A DNA stretch of 8,874 bases from an uncultured Pseudomonadales bacterium (lineage in GTDB: Bacteria; Pseudomonadota; Gammaproteobacteria; Pseudomonadales; Porticoccaceae). The position numbers were made by a program, and so were the translations under genes. The stretch's first letter is position 1; every line of letters starts with the position of its first letter. Shown in pieces: positions 1-6,642 of the stretch. The notes under the pieces were generated by a model. The model made no database searches and was not told where the DNA came from. It was given only the letters and a program-made list of their open reading frames with translations. The stretch is from contig CAJQJT010000014.1 of NCBI GenBank assembly GCA_905478725.1, positions 1-8,874 of the forward strand, written 5' to 3'.

Positions 1-50
1 GCTCTTCATCAAATAGCTCTTCATCAAACAGCTCTCCATCAAACAGCTCG
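1..50. repeat. 15-bp in-frame tandem repeat at the 3' end of yceI
   Basis: Three near-identical 15-bp units lie at 1-15, 16-30 and 31-45 (plus-strand consensus GCTCTTCATCAAACA), and the start of a fourth begins at 46. Units differ at one or two bases. Read on the minus strand, the units encode ELFDG, ELFDE and ELFDE, so the period keeps the yceI frame. The array touches the window edge, so its full copy number cannot be seen. Confidence 0.9.
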
Positions 51-622
51 TTCGCTTCTCTTTGCAACACAACAGAAAAACTAACGTTGACATCAATGCC
101 AATCTGGTCGCCACTGGACCAGTCGCCAATGCCAATAGAAAAGTCGCTGCGCTTTAAGACTAGCTGGCCACTCATGGTGGCGCGGTCTGGATTCTGCGTA
201 TCAGGCTGCCAGACAAAGGGCACATTCACTGGTTCGGAAACGCCTTTTAAATTTAAGCTTCCCTCGGCGATAAAGTTTTCCTTTGAGTTGCTCTCAGTGT
301 CAAAGCTGTTAGGCACCAAGTCGTCACTACGAAAGACGGCTTCATCGAAACGACCAACATCAAACCAATCGACTCCGGCAATTTCGCTGTTCAGTTCATC
401 GTCATTCATATCGGCGCTGCCAATCGCCACTTTCACCAGCAGCTTTTCGGCGGGGCTGTAATCCACAGAAAACTGGGTAAAGCGCCCTTCAATGGGTAGG
501 CCTTGAAAGGTGACTTGATACATAAGCTGACTCTCTGATGGCACCGACTGCCATTGCTCGGCAACGCTTGGCAGACATACCGTCAGTAAACTCAGTAGAA
601 ACGTTTTAGAGAAATTATTCAT
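1..622 (-). CDS. yceI: YceI-family periplasmic lipid-binding protein, 3' end cut by window edge
   Basis: The minus strand is open from an ATG at 622 to the left edge, giving 207 codons with no stop. Residues 1-21 look like a Sec signal peptide: a short basic N-terminus, a hydrophobic stretch FLLSLLTVCL and a likely cut after SVA-21. The mature part follows the YceI lipocalin-like beta-barrel pattern: GLPIEGRFTQF (41-51), DWFDVGRFDEAVFRS (85-99), a GSLNLKGVSEPV strand pair (121-132) and LKRSDFSIGIGDW near 156-168. Family members bind isoprenoid lipids such as ubiquinone precursors in the periplasm; the exact ligand here is unknown. The core usually ends near 190 residues, and this protein continues with a repeated acidic ELFD[GE] tail from residue 192. 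It starts 4 bp after the cytochrome b561 stop with no clear Shine-Dalgarno of its own, so translational coupling is likely. The b561-YceI pairing matches E. coli yceJ-yceI. Confidence 0.88.
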   Translation of the reverse strand, partial: MNNFSKTFLLSLLTVCLPSVAEQWQSVPSESQLMYQVTFQGLPIEGRFTQFSVDYSPAEKLLVKVAIGSADMNDDELNSEIAGVDWFDVGRFDEAVFRSDDLVPNSFDTESNSKENFIAEGSLNLKGVSEPVNVPFVWQPDTQNPDRATMSGQLVLKRSDFSIGIGDWSSGDQIGIDVNVSFSVVLQREANELFDGELFDEELFDEE

Positions 623-626
623 AGGC

Positions 627-1163
627 TTAAAACCACATACGTTTCAGCACGCTATCGCGCAGTTTAAAGTGGTGCCACAGAGCCGCGCCAATATGCACCG
701 CCAGCACTACAAGCAGCAGTATCACCGACACCTCATGAACCTCTTCGGCAATTTCTTTGAGTACTTTATCGGGGCCGGTCAGCGCCGGCAGTTCCATTAT
801 CCAAAACCAATTGATCGGGCGATTGGCCGCTGAGGACATGATCCAACCACTGAGGGGCAGCACTAGCATCAGGCCGTAAAGTAAGCTGTGTCCGAGATTC
901 GCTAAGCGGCGCTGGACAAAGCTGGCGTCGGGCAGGGTTGGGATGGAGCCAGCCATGCGCCAAAGGAGTCGCATAATGGCGAGCATCAAGATGAGAATGC
1001 CAAAGGACTTGTGCCAGCCAAATAGTTCGAGTTTTAGCGGCGAATTAGCTAGGTCATCGGCATAAAAACCGAGGGGAATTTGAACTAAAATTAGCAGCGC
1101 TGTGAGCCAGTGCAGTAGCTTGCTTGGCCAGCCCCATTGTTGCTCTGTGTTGCGAATGCTCAT
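627..1163 (-). CDS. yceJ: Cytochrome b561 family di-heme membrane protein
   Basis: This 178-residue protein matches the bacterial cytochrome b561 (CybB/YceJ) family in length and layout. Four hydrophobic segments lie at about 17-35, 50-70, 90-112 and 142-162. Histidines placed as the usual axial haem b ligands are H18 (KLLHW), H51 (FGWHKS), H143 (EVHEV) and H157 (AVHIG); H92 (LGHSLLYG) and H164-H165 are further conserved-type histidines. The family sits in the inner membrane and passes electrons, probably from quinol; the physiological partner is not shown by the sequence. The ATG at 1163 has a strong Shine-Dalgarno (1169-1176) and a good promoter further upstream. The downstream neighbour is the YceI protein, 4 bp away, which suggests joint work in membrane redox or lipid homeostasis. 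The symbol yceJ is given by analogy with the E. coli yceJ-yceI pair; CybB-like is the alternative. Confidence 0.88.
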   Translation of the reverse strand: MSIRNTEQQWGWPSKLLHWLTALLILVQIPLGFYADDLANSPLKLELFGWHKSFGILILMLAIMRLLWRMAGSIPTLPDASFVQRRLANLGHSLLYGLMLVLPLSGWIMSSAANRPINWFWIMELPALTGPDKVLKEIAEEVHEVSVILLLVVLAVHIGAALWHHFKLRDSVLKRMWF

Positions 1164-1168
1164 AAGAA

Positions 1169-1176
1169 TCTCCCTC
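1169..1176 (-). promoter_or_regulatory. Ribosome binding site of the cytochrome b561 gene
   Basis: On the minus strand GAGGGAGA lies 5 nt before the ATG at 1163. It is a strong Shine-Dalgarno match and supports this start. Confidence 0.75.
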
Positions 1177-1221
1177 GGCTTATTAGTCGGTACTCTTTAC
1201 TTATAGGCGCTTTAGGCTGCG

Positions 1222-1250
1222 ATTATCAGCTCAATTTTGGGCTGTGTAAA
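1222..1250 (-). promoter_or_regulatory. Sigma70-type promoter for the b561-yceI unit
   Basis: On the minus strand a -35 box TTTACA (1250-1245, 5 of 6 to consensus) is followed after exactly 17 bp by a -10 box GATAAT (1227-1222, 5 of 6). Transcription would start near 1215, giving a leader of about 50 nt before the b561 ATG. This is the best-matching classical promoter I found in the window. A second -10-like TATAAG (1205-1200) has no good -35. Confidence 0.6.
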
Positions 1251-1275
1251 ACAATCAAAAGCGATTACCTCAATC

Positions 1276-1284
1276 TGCTACTAT
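1276..1284 (+). promoter_or_regulatory. Extended -10 promoter for rlmD
   Basis: TG at 1276-1277 plus TACTAT at 1279-1284 forms an extended -10 element; no convincing -35 lies 16-18 bp upstream. Transcription would begin near 1291, leaving a leader of about 28 nt before the ATG at 1319. It is arranged back to back with the b561 promoter in the 155-bp divergent gap. Confidence 0.45.
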
Positions 1285-1318
1285 AGCGCCCTTAAATTCG
1301 ACCACACAAGATGCCACC

Positions 1319-2617
1319 ATGGCCAATGAAACTCCCTTGATCTGCGAAATTGTTGATTTGATTCACGACGGCCGCGGTGTCGGTCGTCCGGACGGTAAGG
1401 CATGCTTTATCGACGGCGCGTTGCCCGGTGAAACGGTTGAGTTTCGTCGCCACAATCAAAAGCGCAATTACGATGAAGCCCATGTGCTCAATGTGGTCTC
1501 GGCATCTCCGAGTCGCGTCGATCCGTTGTGCAAACATTTCCCTCGCTGTGGCGGCTGCACTTTGCAGCATCTGGAGCATGGCGCGCAGATAGGTTTTAAA
1601 CAGCAGCAGCTTATGGACAGTTTGGAACGCGCCGACCTGTTACCAGACATTATTTTACCCGCACTGAGTGCTCCTCAGTGGGGCTATCGCCGCCGCGCAC
1701 GCCTGGCTGTGCAGCGGGCTAAAGATGGCCAGATTATGGTTGGCTTCCGCAATGCCGGTAGTCGTCGTATCGAACCGATTACGGAATGTCATGTGTTGGT
1801 GGAACCGCTTCCTGCAATTGTTGCTGCGCTGCCTGCTTGGATGGTTAACTTTCCCACAGGCATTCGCCTCACTGAGGTTGAATTGCTCAGTGCCGACAAC
1901 GCCGTGGCCATTGCCATTGAAGCTAGTCGTGTGCCTTCCGCCGGGGAGCGTGAAGCCATGTTAGCTGAGCTGACATTTACCGATGCGCAGCTGTGGTGGA
2001 AGACCGAAAAGCAGACGGCTTTTAAGCGTATTGATGGCGGTGATCAACCTTTACATGTCACGCTTACTGATACTATTCAGCTGCAAGTAGAGCCGGGTCA
2101 ATTTGTTCAGGTCAACGGCGAGATTAATCGTCAGATGATTGATCAGGTACTGGATCTGGTGCGTAAGACTACTTCCGAAAGAGCCTCTGTTGCTGTTGAT
2201 CTGTTCTGTGGTTCGGGTAATTTTTCTCTGCCTCTGGCGGCTAAATTTGACCGGGTGATCGGCATTGAGGGGCTCACCGAGTTGGTGGAAAAAGCCCAAG
2301 AGAATGCTCAGCGCAATAATATTACCAATACAGAATTTGTCGTCTCGGATCTAAGCAATTGGACCGGCATGCGCAAAATCAAAGGCAAAGTTGATCTGGT
2401 GCTGCTGGATCCACCGCGAAGTGGCGCTGCTGGCGTTATGCCTTGGGTTGTTAAAACTAAGGCGAAGCAGGTGATTTATATTTCCTGTCACCCGTCGACC
2501 ATGGTTCGCGATCTTAAAGTGCTCGCGGAAGCTGGCTATAAAATGAAGGCGGCTGGGGTGATGGATATGTTCCCTCACACCGCTCATGTCGAGGCGATCG
2601 CGCTGCTAGAAAAATAG
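1319..2617 (+). CDS. rlmD: 23S rRNA (uracil(1939)-C(5))-methyltransferase RlmD
   Basis: This 432-residue protein matches RlmD (formerly RumA; E. coli is 433 residues), which uses S-adenosylmethionine to make m5U1939 in 23S rRNA. An N-terminal TRAM-type RNA-binding domain covers about 5-62. Cysteines C71, C77, C80 (CKHFPRCGGC) and C157 (TECHV) fit the four ligands of the RlmD [4Fe-4S] cluster. WGYRRRARL (121-129) and VGFRNAGS (141-148) are RlmD signatures. The methyltransferase domain has FVQVN (262-266), the SAM-binding motif DLFCGSGNF (294-302), LLDPPRSGA (362-370), the catalytic nucleophile C390 in YISCHPSTMVRD and a likely base E425 in FPHTAHVE. The paralogue RlmC lacks the TRAM domain and is shorter, so RlmD is preferred. 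The ATG at 1319 has only a weak Shine-Dalgarno, but starting there gives the complete family length. The next gene, glyA, lies about 120 bp downstream. Confidence 0.93.
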   Translation: MANETPLICEIVDLIHDGRGVGRPDGKACFIDGALPGETVEFRRHNQKRNYDEAHVLNVVSASPSRVDPLCKHFPRCGGCTLQHLEHGAQIGFKQQQLMDSLERADLLPDIILPALSAPQWGYRRRARLAVQRAKDGQIMVGFRNAGSRRIEPITECHVLVEPLPAIVAALPAWMVNFPTGIRLTEVELLSADNAVAIAIEASRVPSAGEREAMLAELTFTDAQLWWKTEKQTAFKRIDGGDQPLHVTLTDTIQLQVEPGQFVQVNGEINRQMIDQVLDLVRKTTSERASVAVDLFCGSGNFSLPLAAKFDRVIGIEGLTELVEKAQENAQRNNITNTEFVVSDLSNWTGMRKIKGKVDLVLLDPPRSGAAGVMPWVVKTKAKQVIYISCHPSTMVRDLKVLAEAGYKMKAAGVMDMFPHTAHVEAIALLEK

Positions 2618-2659
2618 ATTCCAGGGGGATTTTTGGCTGTTAGCTGCATCAGCTTTCGG

Positions 2660-2686
2660 TTAAACTTGCCACCTTTTTAAACTTGC
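2660..2686 (+). repeat. 10-bp direct repeat in the glyA leader
   Basis: TTAAACTTGC occurs at 2660-2669 and again, unchanged, at 2677-2686, a 17-bp step. The copies overlap possible promoter parts: TTGCCA at 2666-2671 resembles a -35 box and TATATT at 2702-2707 resembles a -10 box, though they are not well spaced with each other. It could be a paired operator or a chance duplication. Confidence 0.5.
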
Positions 2687-2739
2687 TAGATTTAGACTCT
2701 CTATATTTAAAAGCCACCAGCTATGGGAATGCCCTAACC

Positions 2740-3999
2740 ATGTTTGATAGAAACCAGACTATTGAGAATTTTGATGCCGAGGTATGGCACGCCATGCAGC
2801 AGGAAGATCAGCGTCAAGAGCAGCACATTGAACTGATTGCCTCTGAAAACTACACCAGCCCGGCGGTTATGGCAGCTCAGGGTGGTCAGATGACCAACAA
2901 ATACGCTGAGGGTTATCCCGGCAAGCGCTACTACGGTGGCTGTGAATATGTTGATATCACTGAGCAGTTGGCGATTGATCGGCTGAAAAGTCTCTATGGC
3001 GCAGCCTATGCTAATGTGCAGCCACACTCTGGTTCTCAGGCTAACAGTGCGGTATTTCTGGCACTGATCAAAGGTGGCGACACCATTTTGGGCATGAGCC
3101 TGGCTGACGGTGGTCACCTGACGCACGGTTCTAAGCCAAGCTTTTCTGGCAAACTCTACAATGCGGTTCAGTATGGTCTCGATAACGCCACTGGTCTGAT
3201 CGACTACGAGCAGGTTGAAGCTCTGGCTATAGAACACAAGCCGGCAATGATTATCGCTGGATTCTCGGCTTACTCTGGAATTATGGATTGGGCGCGCTTC
3301 CGCGAAATCGCCGACAAAGTCGGTGCCTATCTGATGGTTGATATGGCTCACGTCTCTGGCCTGATCGCCGCTGGTGTTTACCCCAACCCAGTTCCCCACG
3401 CTCATGTTGTGACCTCTACTACGCACAAAACACTGCGTGGCCCACGTGGCGGCATCATCATTACCAATGACGAAGCTGTGGCGAAAAAATGTAACTCTGC
3501 CGTTTTCCCTGGTGGACAGGGCGGCCCGCTGTGTCACGTTATTGCGGCTAAGGCGATTGCCTTTAAAGAAGCAGCCAGCCCCGAGTTTGTTGAATACCAA
3601 AAGCAGGTTGTGGCCAATGCTAAGGCTATGGCAGCGAGATTTATGGAACGCGGTATTGATATTGTTTCCAATGGCACCGAAAACCATCTGATGTTGGTTA
3701 GCCTGATTGGTAAAGAGTACACAGGTACAGACGCTGACCGCGCCATGGGCGAAGCCTTTATTACAGTGAACAAAAACGCTGTACCCAATGACCCGCGCTC
3801 ACCCTTTGTGACTTCTGGTTTGCGAGTGGGCACGCCCGCTATTACGACTCGCGGTTTTGGCATTGACGAAACTGTGCAGCTGACTGATTGGATGTGCGAT
3901 ATTCTCGACAGTTTGGAAAATGGCACTTCTGAGCAGGTTATTGCTGAGGTGAAAGCCAAGGTATTGGAAGTCTGTGCACGTTTCCCTGTCTATGGTTAG
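2740..3999 (+). CDS. glyA: Serine hydroxymethyltransferase
   Basis: GlyA is a PLP enzyme that interconverts serine plus tetrahydrofolate with glycine plus 5,10-methylene-tetrahydrofolate in the cytoplasm. The 419-residue product aligns end to end from memory with E. coli GlyA (417). Visible marks are [13 protein letters not shown] (29-41), [20 protein letters not shown] (53-72), QPHSGSQAN (94-102), the PLP-contacting D201 and H204 in VDMAHVSG, the Schiff-base lysine K230 in [21 protein letters not shown] (256-263), and R362 in [11 protein letters not shown] for the substrate carboxylate. A longer in-frame reading from a TTG at 2683 would add 19 residues that have no counterpart in the family. 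The ATG at 2740 restores the normal N-terminus, although its Shine-Dalgarno is weak (GGGAA about 10 nt upstream). The gene is followed by an intrinsic terminator, so it probably ends its own transcript. Confidence 0.97.
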   Translation: MFDRNQTIENFDAEVWHAMQQEDQRQEQHIELIASENYTSPAVMAAQGGQMTNKYAEGYPGKRYYGGCEYVDITEQLAIDRLKSLYGAAYANVQPHSGSQANSAVFLALIKGGDTILGMSLADGGHLTHGSKPSFSGKLYNAVQYGLDNATGLIDYEQVEALAIEHKPAMIIAGFSAYSGIMDWARFREIADKVGAYLMVDMAHVSGLIAAGVYPNPVPHAHVVTSTTHKTLRGPRGGIIITNDEAVAKKCNSAVFPGGQGGPLCHVIAAKAIAFKEAASPEFVEYQKQVVANAKAMAARFMERGIDIVSNGTENHLMLVSLIGKEYTGTDADRAMGEAFITVNKNAVPNDPRSPFVTSGLRVGTPAITTRGFGIDETVQLTDWMCDILDSLENGTSEQVIAEVKAKVLEVCARFPVYG

Positions 4000-4045
4000 T
4001 CTCTGATTATCGGCTTGTCTTAATTAGCCTGTAATGAGCGAATCG

Positions 4046-4075
4046 AAAAAGCCCTGTTTACTACAGGGCTTTTTT
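4046..4075 (+). terminator. Intrinsic terminator after glyA
   Basis: A perfect stem GCCCTGT (4051-4057) / ACAGGGC (4063-4069) with a 5-nt loop is followed by six T (4070-4075) and more T after one G. Five A before the stem (4046-4050) pair with the T run, so it could also stop transcription on the other strand. It ends the glyA transcript just ahead of the Nudix gene. Confidence 0.92.
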
Positions 4076-4106
4076 GTTTTTAACTAGGGCACTAATAATA
4101 AAAAAT

Positions 4107-4111
4107 AGAGG
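4107..4111 (+). promoter_or_regulatory. Ribosome binding site deciding the TTG start of the Nudix gene
   Basis: AGAGG lies 7 nt before the TTG at 4119. No in-frame ATG occurs until inside the first strand of the Nudix domain, so this site supports the TTG as the true start. Confidence 0.55.
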
Positions 4112-4118
4112 CGCTACA

Positions 4119-4862
4119 TTGAGTGAAATCTTGAGCGACATCATCAGCGACGAAGCCGCAGTGAGAATACGCAACGCCGCAACCGTTTTGATTATGCGCC
4201 AAGCTGAGGCTGGCATGGAAATACTCATGCTGCGCCGCAATGCCAAATTAGTTTTTGCTGGTGGCGCCTGGGTGTTTCCCGGTGGTGCCGTGGATCTGGC
4301 CGATAACACTGGGCTTGAGGGTGATGAGCTGGCGGCCCGAGTTGCTGCAGTTCGAGAATCTGCTGAAGAGTGCGGCCTATTGCTTGAACCGGAGCAGTTG
4401 GTGCATTTTTCTCACTGGACCACTCCGGTTAACCTAAAGCGCCGCTTTGCCACTTGGTTTTTTGCTGCTGTGGTCCCAGAGGATGAGTCTGACGTGGTGA
4501 TTGATGACGGTGAGATTCACGATTTTCAGTGGTTGACCCCGGCCCAAGCTATAGCCCAACACCGTGCTGGCGAGCTTAAAATGATGCCGCCGACCTACCT
4601 GAGTATTAAGATGGTGGATCAGTTTATTAGTGCCGATCAGGCATTGGATAGCTTGCGCAATTTTGAGGCTTACTGGATAACCCCAAGAATTTCACGAGAT
4701 GGCGAAACAATGGTGCTGCTATATCCAGGAGATGTTGGTTATGAGGCTTCTGATGGCGCTCTTATCGGTCCTCGACATCGTTGTGTTATGGGCGATTTAG
4801 GTGTCAGTTATATCCACTCCGGCGATGATGTGGGAATAGCGGCTATGGATAATCCACAATAG
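4119..4862 (+). CDS. Nudix hydrolase, NUDT19-like long form
   Basis: The 247-residue product is a Nudix-fold hydrolase, a family that cleaves nucleoside diphosphates linked to another group, including sugars, cofactors and CoA. The core starts with AATVLIMRQ (20-28) and MLRRNAKLVFAGGAWVFPGG (37-56). The metal-binding Nudix helix reads REsAEEcGL at 79-87. The spacing between PGG and REsAEE is longer than in the short canonical box, as in NUDT19-type proteins. The C-terminal part, with an ITPR segment and a late LLYPGDVGY...GPRHR stretch, is also typical of this larger type. The substrate cannot be told; CoA or nucleotide-cofactor cleavage is a guess. An upstream in-frame TTG at 4074 lies inside the glyA terminator and is rejected. 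A weak -10 (AATAAT, 4094-4099) lies between terminator and start, but no good -35 was found. The nrdR promoter follows directly, so this gene may be monocistronic. Confidence 0.85.
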   Translation: MSEILSDIISDEAAVRIRNAATVLIMRQAEAGMEILMLRRNAKLVFAGGAWVFPGGAVDLADNTGLEGDELAARVAAVRESAEECGLLLEPEQLVHFSHWTTPVNLKRRFATWFFAAVVPEDESDVVIDDGEIHDFQWLTPAQAIAQHRAGELKMMPPTYLSIKMVDQFISADQALDSLRNFEAYWITPRISRDGETMVLLYPGDVGYEASDGALIGPRHRCVMGDLGVSYIHSGDDVGIAAMDNPQ

Positions 4863-4881
4863 CTTTCAGAGCATTATCTTG

Positions 4882-4890
4882 TGGTAGAAT
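4882..4890 (+). promoter_or_regulatory. Extended -10 promoter for the nrdR-rib cluster
   Basis: TG at 4882-4883 and TAGAAT at 4885-4890 form an extended -10 element 27 nt before the nrdR ATG. A weak -35 (CTTTCA, 4863-4868) lies 16 bp upstream. Transcription would start near 4897, in the C/T-rich run before the gene. I saw no clear NrdR box. Confidence 0.5.
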
Positions 4891-4917
4891 GGCGCCCCTT
4901 TTTTTCGATCTAAAGCC

Positions 4918-5391
4918 ATGTATTGTCCCTTTTGCAAAGCTGATGACACCAAAGTCGTGGATTCGCGTCTAGTCGCCGACGGTGGTCAGGTTCGTCGACG
5001 TCGTGAATGCCTTAGTTGCAGCGAACGTTTTACCACTTACGAGATGGCCGAACTGGTTATGCCTCGAGTGATTAAGACCGATGGTACTCGCGAGCCCTTC
5101 GACGAAAACAAGCTGCGCGACGGTCTCCAGCGCGCCTTGGAAAAACGTCCGGTATCCATTGAGCAGATCGAAGTTGCCCTGACCCAGATAAGACATTTTC
5201 TTCAGGTCACTGGTGAACGTGAAGTGCCGTCGCGAATGATTGGTGAAGCGGTGATGGGTAAATTGCGTGAGCTGGATGAAGTGGCCTATGTGCGCTTCGC
5301 CTCGGTCTATCGCAGTTTTCAGGACCTCAGTGAATTTCAAGATGAGCTCAATCGCTTAAATGCATTAAAGCCCAATGAGGCGGAAGATTGA
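4918..5391 (+). CDS. nrdR: Transcriptional repressor NrdR
   Basis: NrdR represses ribonucleotide reductase genes and responds to ATP/dATP. The 157-residue product starts with the invariant MYCPFC and carries a zinc ribbon formed by C3, C6, C31 and C34, with the basic DNA-binding stretch RRRREC at 26-31. An ATP-cone domain spans about 47-137, from [16 protein letters not shown] to [13 protein letters not shown]. The usual family length is near 150, so the C-terminus is slightly long. The ATG lies just downstream of an extended -10 promoter, and the Shine-Dalgarno is poor (only TAAAG). The stop codon overlaps the ribD start by one base (TGATG), the classic nrdR-ribD arrangement of many gammaproteobacteria; the two are co-transcribed but work in different pathways. 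Confidence 0.97.
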   Translation: MYCPFCKADDTKVVDSRLVADGGQVRRRRECLSCSERFTTYEMAELVMPRVIKTDGTREPFDENKLRDGLQRALEKRPVSIEQIEVALTQIRHFLQVTGEREVPSRMIGEAVMGKLRELDEVAYVRFASVYRSFQDLSEFQDELNRLNALKPNEAED

Positions 5392-6512
5392 TGGCCTACT
5401 CTGTGGCAGATCGTGAATATATGTCTCGCGCCTTGGAGCTGGCTGCCCAGGGTCGATTCACCACGACACCGAATCCCAGTGTTGGCTGTGTGCTGGTGAT
5501 TGATGGAGAGATTGTCGGTGAAGGTTTCACCCGACCTGCAGGCGGTAATCATGCAGAAGTCGAAGCTCTAAATGCCGCATCTGATACAAAAGGCGCGACG
5601 GCTTATGTGACTCTCGAGCCCTGCAGTCATACAGGCAAGACTGGCCCCTGTGTTCAGGCATTAATAGATGCAGGTATTAGCCGCGCAGTTATCGCCTGTG
5701 AAGATCCCAATCCGGAAGTAGCTGGTGCTGGTATTAAGTTACTCGAAGATGCGGGCATCGAAGTCGCCTGCGGTCTCTATGAAGATCAGGCGCGAGAGTT
5801 AAATAAAGGTTTTATCAAACGCCATGAACATGGATTGCCTTGGGTTGTGGTCAAGATCGCCGCCAGTCTCGATGGCCGTACCGCCATGGCCAGTGGTCAG
5901 AGTCAGTGGATTACCACACCAGCATCGCGCAAAGATGTGCAGCGTTTACGCGCCGCCAACTGCGCGATTATTACCGGCATTGGTACCCAGCTGATGGATG
6001 ATCCCTCGCTGACTGTGCGCATTACCAATGAAGATGTTGGTGTTGAAGACAGTCTGCGCCAGCCCCTGCGAGTGGTTGTGGACAGTAAATTACAGATGAG
6101 TCCCGAAGCGCGAATGTTTGCCCAGCCCGGCGATACGTTAATAGCAACCATCGATGGGCCAGAGCAGCGCGAAAAAGCGTCGGCACTGGAAGAATCTGGT
6201 GCTGCGGTGGTATTTTTACCCGCTCGTGATGGCCATGTGGATCTCTATGAGTTATTGCTCGAACTAGCGCGCCGTGAATGCAACAGCGTGATGGTTGAGG
6301 CAGGTGCCGGATTAGCCGGTGGCTTTGTCGCTGAAGGGCTGCTGGACGAGTTGGTTTGCTACTGGGCGCCGAAGTTATTTGGCAGCGATGCGCGGCCTAT
6401 GTTTGAGTTACCGATTCAGACCATTGATGCTCATTTGGCGTTGGCAGTAAAAGATATGCGCCAGATTGGCGAAGATATCCGTATTACCCTCAGGCCGGAT
6501 AAAGACTATTGA
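5391..6512 (+). CDS. ribD: Bifunctional riboflavin deaminase/reductase RibD
   Basis: RibD deaminates 2,5-diamino-6-ribosylamino-pyrimidinone phosphate and then reduces the ribose with NADPH, steps two and three of riboflavin synthesis. The 373-residue product has an N-terminal cytidine-deaminase-like domain (about 3-145) with TPNPSVGCV (26-34), zinc ligands H54, C78 and C87 (HAEVEAL and PCSHTGKTGPC) and the catalytic E56. The reductase domain runs from about 150 to the end, opening with VKIAASLDGRTA (154-165) and containing a VMVEAGAGLAGGF nucleotide-site stretch. Length is normal for the fusion (E. coli 367). The ATG at 5391 overlaps the nrdR stop by one base and has GGAAG 4 nt upstream. An extra in-frame TTG one codon earlier is less likely. 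Confidence 0.96.
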   Translation: MAYSVADREYMSRALELAAQGRFTTTPNPSVGCVLVIDGEIVGEGFTRPAGGNHAEVEALNAASDTKGATAYVTLEPCSHTGKTGPCVQALIDAGISRAVIACEDPNPEVAGAGIKLLEDAGIEVACGLYEDQARELNKGFIKRHEHGLPWVVVKIAASLDGRTAMASGQSQWITTPASRKDVQRLRAANCAIITGIGTQLMDDPSLTVRITNEDVGVEDSLRQPLRVVVDSKLQMSPEARMFAQPGDTLIATIDGPEQREKASALEESGAAVVFLPARDGHVDLYELLLELARRECNSVMVEAGAGLAGGFVAEGLLDELVCYWAPKLFGSDARPMFELPIQTIDAHLALAVKDMRQIGEDIRITLRPDKDY

Positions 6513-6537
6513 TTTTAGTTTGGGGTGCGGCCAGTAA

Positions 6538-6574
6538 TTGTCATCCCGACAGAGCGAAGCGACGAGGGATCTCA
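6538..6574. repeat. REP-like palindromic intergenic repeat between ribD and ribE
   Basis: The stretch beginning TTGTCATCCCGACAGAGCG and ending GACGAGGGATCTC has the form of a common dispersed bacterial intergenic repeat (GTCATCCC...GAAGC...GGGATCTC). ATCCC (6543-6547) pairs with GGGAT (6566-6570), around a small GC-GAA-GC inner hairpin at 6554-6560. There is no T run, so it is not a simple intrinsic terminator. It lies inside the 130-bp ribD-ribE gap of what should be one transcript. That it is multicopy in this genome is an inference from recall of similar elements. Confidence 0.65.
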
Positions 6575-6595
6575 AAACCAACACTTGGCAGCTTC

Positions 6596-6640
6596 TAACA
6601 AAGAGCTCATTAACACAGAATTAATTAACACAGGCTAACA
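6596..6640 (+). repeat. Degenerate 15-bp tandem repeat in the ribE leader
   Basis: TAACA recurs at 6596, 6611 and 6626, exactly 15 bp apart. The best-matching part is ATTAACACAG at 6609-6618 and 6624-6633. The array ends a few bases before the ribE start and includes its weak Shine-Dalgarno (ACAGG). Three diverged units can be seen. Confidence 0.6.
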
Positions 6641-6642
6641 AT

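Noticed and set aside
87..461. Plus-strand frame of 124 codons
   Set aside because: It is antisense to yceI, which has a signal peptide and family motifs on the minus strand.
2642..2654. Small hairpin AGCTG-CAT-CAGCT after rlmD as a terminator
   Set aside because: The stem is only 5 bp and no T run follows directly, so it is too weak to call.
2683..2739. N-terminal extension of glyA from a TTG
   Set aside because: The extra 19 residues have no family counterpart and overlap the probable promoter and leader; the ATG at 2740 gives the normal GlyA N-terminus.
2734..3687. Long open frame (317 codons) on the minus strand opposite glyA
   Set aside because: It lies fully antisense to a well-conserved enzyme gene, shows no recognisable domain and no ribosome binding site. 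It is a by-product of glyA codon usage.
4074..4118. Start of the Nudix gene at a TTG inside the glyA terminator
   Set aside because: The start lies in the terminator T run with no ribosome binding site; the TTG at 4119 has AGAGG at proper spacing.
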